64,000 bases of DNA. It comes from an uncultured Nitratireductor sp. (GTDB lineage Bacteria; Pseudomonadota; Alphaproteobacteria; Rhizobiales; Rhizobiaceae). Below are positions 61,434 to 64,000 of the stretch, one piece after another. The stretch spans positions 58,881-122,880 of the forward strand of contig NZ_CAJXGF010000001.1 of NCBI RefSeq assembly GCF_913053745.1, in the 5' to 3' direction. Position 1 is the stretch's first letter, and every line of letters begins with the position of its first letter. Under the pieces are notes generated by a model. It worked only from the letters and a program-made list of their open reading frames with translations, made no database searches and was not told the DNA's origin. Both the position numbers and the translations under genes were made by a program.

Positions 61434-62558
61434 GTGCGCATCGAGAACGTCGAGACATTCATCGCCCATAACTGGATGTTCGTCCGCATCACGACGGACA
61501 GCGGCCTGCAGGGCATCGGGGAGTCGACCTTTTTCGGTCACCCTGAAGCGGCGGCCGCGGTGGCGCGCGACTTCGGCAAGGCGCTCGTCGGGGAAGACCC
61601 GATGCGCGTCGAGTATCATTGGCTGCGGCTTTACCGCGCCGGCTCGATGCGCGGCATGAGCATCACCGGCGCCCTGTCGGCGATCGACCAGGCGCTGTGG
61701 GACATTCGCGGCAAGCATTTCGAGGCGCCGGTCTGGCAGCTGCTCGGCGGCAAGGTGCGCGACCGCGTGCGGGCGATGTTCGTGCTGGGCTACGGGCCAC
61801 TCGACGAGATCATCAGGGATGCCAAGGCGGCGGCCGCGGAAGGCTACAGCGCAGTCAAGGTGCTGCTCTTTCAGAAGGAGCATCACCTGATGCGCCATGG
61901 CGCGCGTCTCAAGGATCTGGTCGAGCGCGCCCATGCCATCCGCGAGGCGATCGGCTGGGAGATCGACATCGGCATCGAGCTCCATCGCAACATGGTGCCC
62001 GGCGAGGCGATTGCGCTGATCCGCGAACTCGAAGCCATCCGCCCGCTTTTCATCGAAGACCCGATCGTGCCGGACAGCGTGCTCGCCTTCGGCGAGGTCG
62101 CCGAGAAGGTGCTGGTGCCGATGGCGGCGGGCGAGCGCACGACGACGATTTGGGAGTGGCGCGAATATGTGGAGGCCGCCGGAATCCATCACCTCCGCGC
62201 CGATGTCGGGGTATGCGGCGGCATCACCCACATGAAGAAGATCTGCGCGCTGGCCGAGGCGCATCACCAGGGCATCATCCCGCATTCGGTGCCGAACGGT
62301 CCGGTCGCGGTCGCCGCACACGTCCAGCTCGGCGTCTGCGTGCCGAACTGGGAGGTGCAGGAGCACCGGCCGCAGGACCGGCCGCCGTTCACGAAGGCGG
62401 TCAAGAAAATCATCCCGATCGTCAACGGCTTCTTCGAGCCGCCCGAGGCGCCCGGCCTCGGCGTCGAGCTCGACGAGGAGGGTCTTAAGGATATTCCGCG
62501 GGTCGACCGCAAGTCCGAAACCTGGCAGCGCGAGGATGGGTCGATTGCATTTCGCTGA
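61434..62558 (+). CDS. Mandelate racemase/enolase superfamily dehydratase, galactonate-dehydratase-like
   Basis: 374 residues from a GTG at 61434, 17 nt after the VOC gene. The capping domain comes first (FVRITTDSGLQGIGESTFFGH), then the barrel: Lys in YSAVKVLLF, metal ligands in DIGIELH, FIEDPI and AAGERTTT, and the acid/base His in GIIPHSVPNGPVA. The layout is like D-galactonate/gluconate dehydratases, which turn aldonic acids into 2-keto-3-deoxy acids. The aldehyde dehydrogenase that follows would act later in the same path. Confidence 0.87.
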   Translation: MRIENVETFIAHNWMFVRITTDSGLQGIGESTFFGHPEAAAAVARDFGKALVGEDPMRVEYHWLRLYRAGSMRGMSITGALSAIDQALWDIRGKHFEAPVWQLLGGKVRDRVRAMFVLGYGPLDEIIRDAKAAAAEGYSAVKVLLFQKEHHLMRHGARLKDLVERAHAIREAIGWEIDIGIELHRNMVPGEAIALIRELEAIRPLFIEDPIVPDSVLAFGEVAEKVLVPMAAGERTTTIWEWREYVEAAGIHHLRADVGVCGGITHMKKICALAEAHHQGIIPHSVPNGPVAVAAHVQLGVCVPNWEVQEHRPQDRPPFTKAVKKIIPIVNGFFEPPEAPGLGVELDEEGLKDIPRVDRKSETWQREDGSIAFR

Positions 62559-62591
62559 GATGAGCCGGTTCGCGGCAGGCACCGAAGTCTG

Positions 62592-63299
62592 ATGTTCGTT
62601 TCGATCAACCCGGCGACCGGCAAGACCATCGAGAGCCATGTTCTGCATGGCGGCGACGAGGTGGAGCGCCGCCTCGAGGCGGTCTGGTCCGGCTGGCAAG
62701 CGTGGCGCGACACCAAAATGGCGACGCGCACGGCGTTCCTGACGAACCTCGCCGGGCTGCTCGACGAACGGGCCGAAAGGTACGGCAGGCTCATCTCGAC
62801 CGAGATGGGAAAGGCGCTCAGCGAATCCGTCGCCGAGGTGCGGAAATGCGCGACCACGGCGCGGCACTACGCCGAGCACGGGCCAGGCTACCTCGCGCCG
62901 CAGATCGTATCGACCGAAGCGCGGGCGAGCAGTGTCCAGTTCGAGCCCTTAGGGGCGGTGCTTGCCGTCATGCCGTGGAATTTCCCGTTCTGGCAGGTGA
63001 TGCGCTTCTTCGTGCCGGCGTCGCTTGCCGGCAACACCGCGATCGTCAAGCATGCCGAGAACGTGCAGGGCTGTGCGGAGGCGATCGAGGAGGTCGTCGC
63101 CGAAGCGGCCGACGGGGCGCCGTTGTTGAGGAATCTGATCGTCGGCGTCGAAACGGTTGGCAAGGTGATCGCCGACAAGCGCATCCGCGCGGTCACGTTG
63201 ACGGGCAGTCCGCGCGCCGGCCGTGCGGTGGCCGCCGCCGCGCTGCTGCTGGCCTTCGTCCTCACCATGGAATGGCGGCGTCGGTCCCAAACCACGTAG
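62592..63299 (+). pseudogene. Aldehyde dehydrogenase, truncated (SSADH-like N-terminal half)
   Basis: 235 residues, about half the family's 455-500. The N-terminal NAD-binding part is normal: INPATGKTIESH, EMGKALSESVAEVRKC, AVMPWNFPFWQVMRFFVPASLAGNTAIVKHAENVQG, and VTLTGSPRAGRAVAAAA. After that the family sequence (ELGGSDPF and the catalytic Cys) is missing and unrelated residues (LLLAFVLTMEWRRRS) end the frame. The break is near 63243. It is of the NAD(P)-dependent succinate-/ketoglutarate-semialdehyde type. Confidence 0.88.
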
Positions 63300-63318
63300 C
63301 CCCTAAGCCTCATAGCCC

Positions 63319-63702
63319 CTAAGCCACGTAACCCAGGTAGCAAAGCCAGAGGCCGAGCAAGGTGGCGAAGACCGCGCTGGCGAGCAGCAGGGAGCTCTTG
63401 GCAAACTGCGCGGACAGGCGAGCGCCCGCCTGCGGGAACACCAGCAGGACGATGCCCTTGATCAGCCCCAGCCAGCCGAAGAGGGTCAAGACGACCCGCC
63501 AGTCGGCGACCCAGAGATTGTGGAACTGCAGGACCGCGACACCGAACGTCAAGGCGATGGCGCCTGAGATGTAGTACAGCATGCCGCCGGGCCGCAGGTT
63601 TCGCAGCATGTCCCGGTAGTAGCCCTGGTTCAGCAGCAGGCCGATCCCCGCCGCCAGATACAGCGGGCCGATGAGCCGTGCCAAGAGAATGGAGACGTCC
63701 AT
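63319..63702 (-). CDS. Small four-helix membrane protein of unknown function
   Basis: 127 residues from the ATG at 63702; the tracked start at 63792 adds a hydrophilic, Pro/Gly-rich stretch and is less likely. Four hydrophobic helices: LIGPLYLAAGIGLLL, MLYYISGAIALTFGVAVL, VVLTLFGWLGLIKGIVLLVF, SLLLASAVFATLLGLWLCYL. NQGYYRDMLRNL joins helices 1 and 2. I do not recognise the family. Its end lies directly after the aldehyde dehydrogenase break. Confidence 0.75.
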   Translation of the reverse strand: MDVSILLARLIGPLYLAAGIGLLLNQGYYRDMLRNLRPGGMLYYISGAIALTFGVAVLQFHNLWVADWRVVLTLFGWLGLIKGIVLLVFPQAGARLSAQFAKSSLLLASAVFATLLGLWLCYLGYVA

Positions 63703-63819
63703 TGTCACGTCGCTTCTCGGTGGTTTGCCGGTTCCGCCGAGGTCGTCGGCGGAGGGTGTCGCCCGTAGCATGCCGCGTTGCGGCTGCGACAATCAACGCT
63801 GTTCCTCCGCCGCAGGCCT

Positions 63820-64000
63820 TCAGGCTGTCGGCTTCAGGGGCAGATGGATCTCGGTGATGTTCTCCGCCGCCGGCACCTCGCGCGGGTTGGTCAGGTAGTC
63901 CTCGTAGCAGGCGGCATCGCCGGGCTCGCGGCCGCTCTCAGGCAGCCAGGTGCCGTAGAACCAGCGGTAGGCGCCGTGCAGTTCGGCATAGGCGCCCTTG
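63820..64000 (-). CDS. GyrI-like effector-binding domain protein, C-terminal end (partial)
   Basis: The minus frame is open to the right window edge and ends in TGA at 63820. The visible 59 residues (GAYAELHGAYRWFYGTWLPESGREPGDAACYEDYLTNPRE..., then TEIHLPL) are the end of a GyrI-like/AraC-type effector-binding domain, with the usual WLPESG and E-x-Y-L-N/D-x-P motifs. It may be a stand-alone GyrI protein or the end of an AraC-family regulator. Confidence 0.8.
   Translation of the reverse strand, partial: KGAYAELHGAYRWFYGTWLPESGREPGDAACYEDYLTNPREVPAAENITEIHLPLKPTA

Noticed and set aside
61398-62879. 493-residue minus-strand ORF over the dehydratase
   Set aside because: It is antisense to the enolase-superfamily gene and the aldehyde dehydrogenase start; composition is that of a shadow.
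1-64000. CRISPR arrays, retrons, toxin-antitoxin or restriction systems
   Set aside because: No regularly spaced repeats, reverse transcriptase, Cas, methyltransferase-endonuclease pair or typical small toxin-antitoxin pair was seen in any part of the window.

Overview
The window looks like chromosomal DNA of a high-GC alphaproteobacterium, most likely of the order Hyphomicrobiales (Rhizobiales). This rests on gene content and style: many ATGA-coupled operons, polyamine-type and dipeptide-type ABC transporters, HcnABC/opine-type oxidase modules, numerous LysR, MarR and IclR regulators, a clade-3 catalase next to oxyR, and large serine-recombinase and IS110/IS3 debris typical of these genomes. 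No 16S or other marker is present, so the genus stays open.

Layout. (1) 1-5288, plus strand: the end of a polyamine-type ABC transporter and a five-gene amino-acid/opine-type oxidase operon (FAD oxidase, 2Fe-2S protein, BFD-type FAD protein, second FAD oxidase, RidA). (2) 5289-6299: no intact gene, but the decayed C-terminus of a large serine recombinase. (3) 6300-8056: a PadR / HAAS membrane protein / GIN-domain module. (4) 8280-11091, minus strand: an ECF41-type sigma factor with its AhpD-like partner, an MFS exporter and a recognisable ECF41 promoter. (5) 11459-13953, minus strand: a DsbA-family protein, two paired SMR transporters, a nucleoside deaminase and a MarR regulator. (6) 14792-16809: a LysR regulator and a Tat-signal SDR. 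(7) 17073-30624: two divergent catabolic units around an IclR regulator. The minus-strand operon has eight genes: enoyl-CoA hydratase, ABC substrate-binding protein, ATPase, fused permease, acyl-CoA ligase, NAD(P)-binding protein, DadA-like oxidase and an ornithine-cyclodeaminase-like protein. The plus-strand operon is a second HcnABC-like oxidase. Near-identical AT-rich palindromes lie before both operons. (8) 31776-46290: housekeeping core with guaA, marR, mtnN-like, paaI-like, rsmB-like, katA/oxyR, MAPEG, aqpZ, guaB, MFS, rlmE, ppx/gppA and tRNA-Gln(CUG). (9) 46.5-55.2 kb: mobile debris and surface proteins: a recombinase C-terminus, an autotransporter with a 375-bp tandem duplication, a LysR/MFS pair, an IS3 element broken by an IS110 fragment, and an orphan autotransporter barrel. 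(10) 55.4-64 kb: an FMN-binding regulator with two dipeptide-type ABC ATPase genes lacking permeases, then a sugar-acid-like catabolic cluster ending in a truncated aldehyde dehydrogenase, a small membrane protein and a partial GyrI-like regulator.

How the genes work together. Regions 1 and 7 read as uptake plus oxidative deamination of N-substituted or D-amino acids. A periplasmic-binding transporter imports the substrate, heterotrimeric FAD/2Fe-2S dehydrogenases oxidise it to an imine, and RidA, DadA-like and OCD-like enzymes process the product. The CoA ligase and hydratase would handle a carboxylic-acid part. The substrate cannot be named from sequence. I did not find a convincingly new defence or mobile system. 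The best leads are the shared IclR operators joining the two halves of region 7, the ECF41 promoter, the two identical-arm MarR palindromes at 33.8 kb, and the IS3/IS110 chimera, which may retain a fossil IS110 bridge-RNA region.
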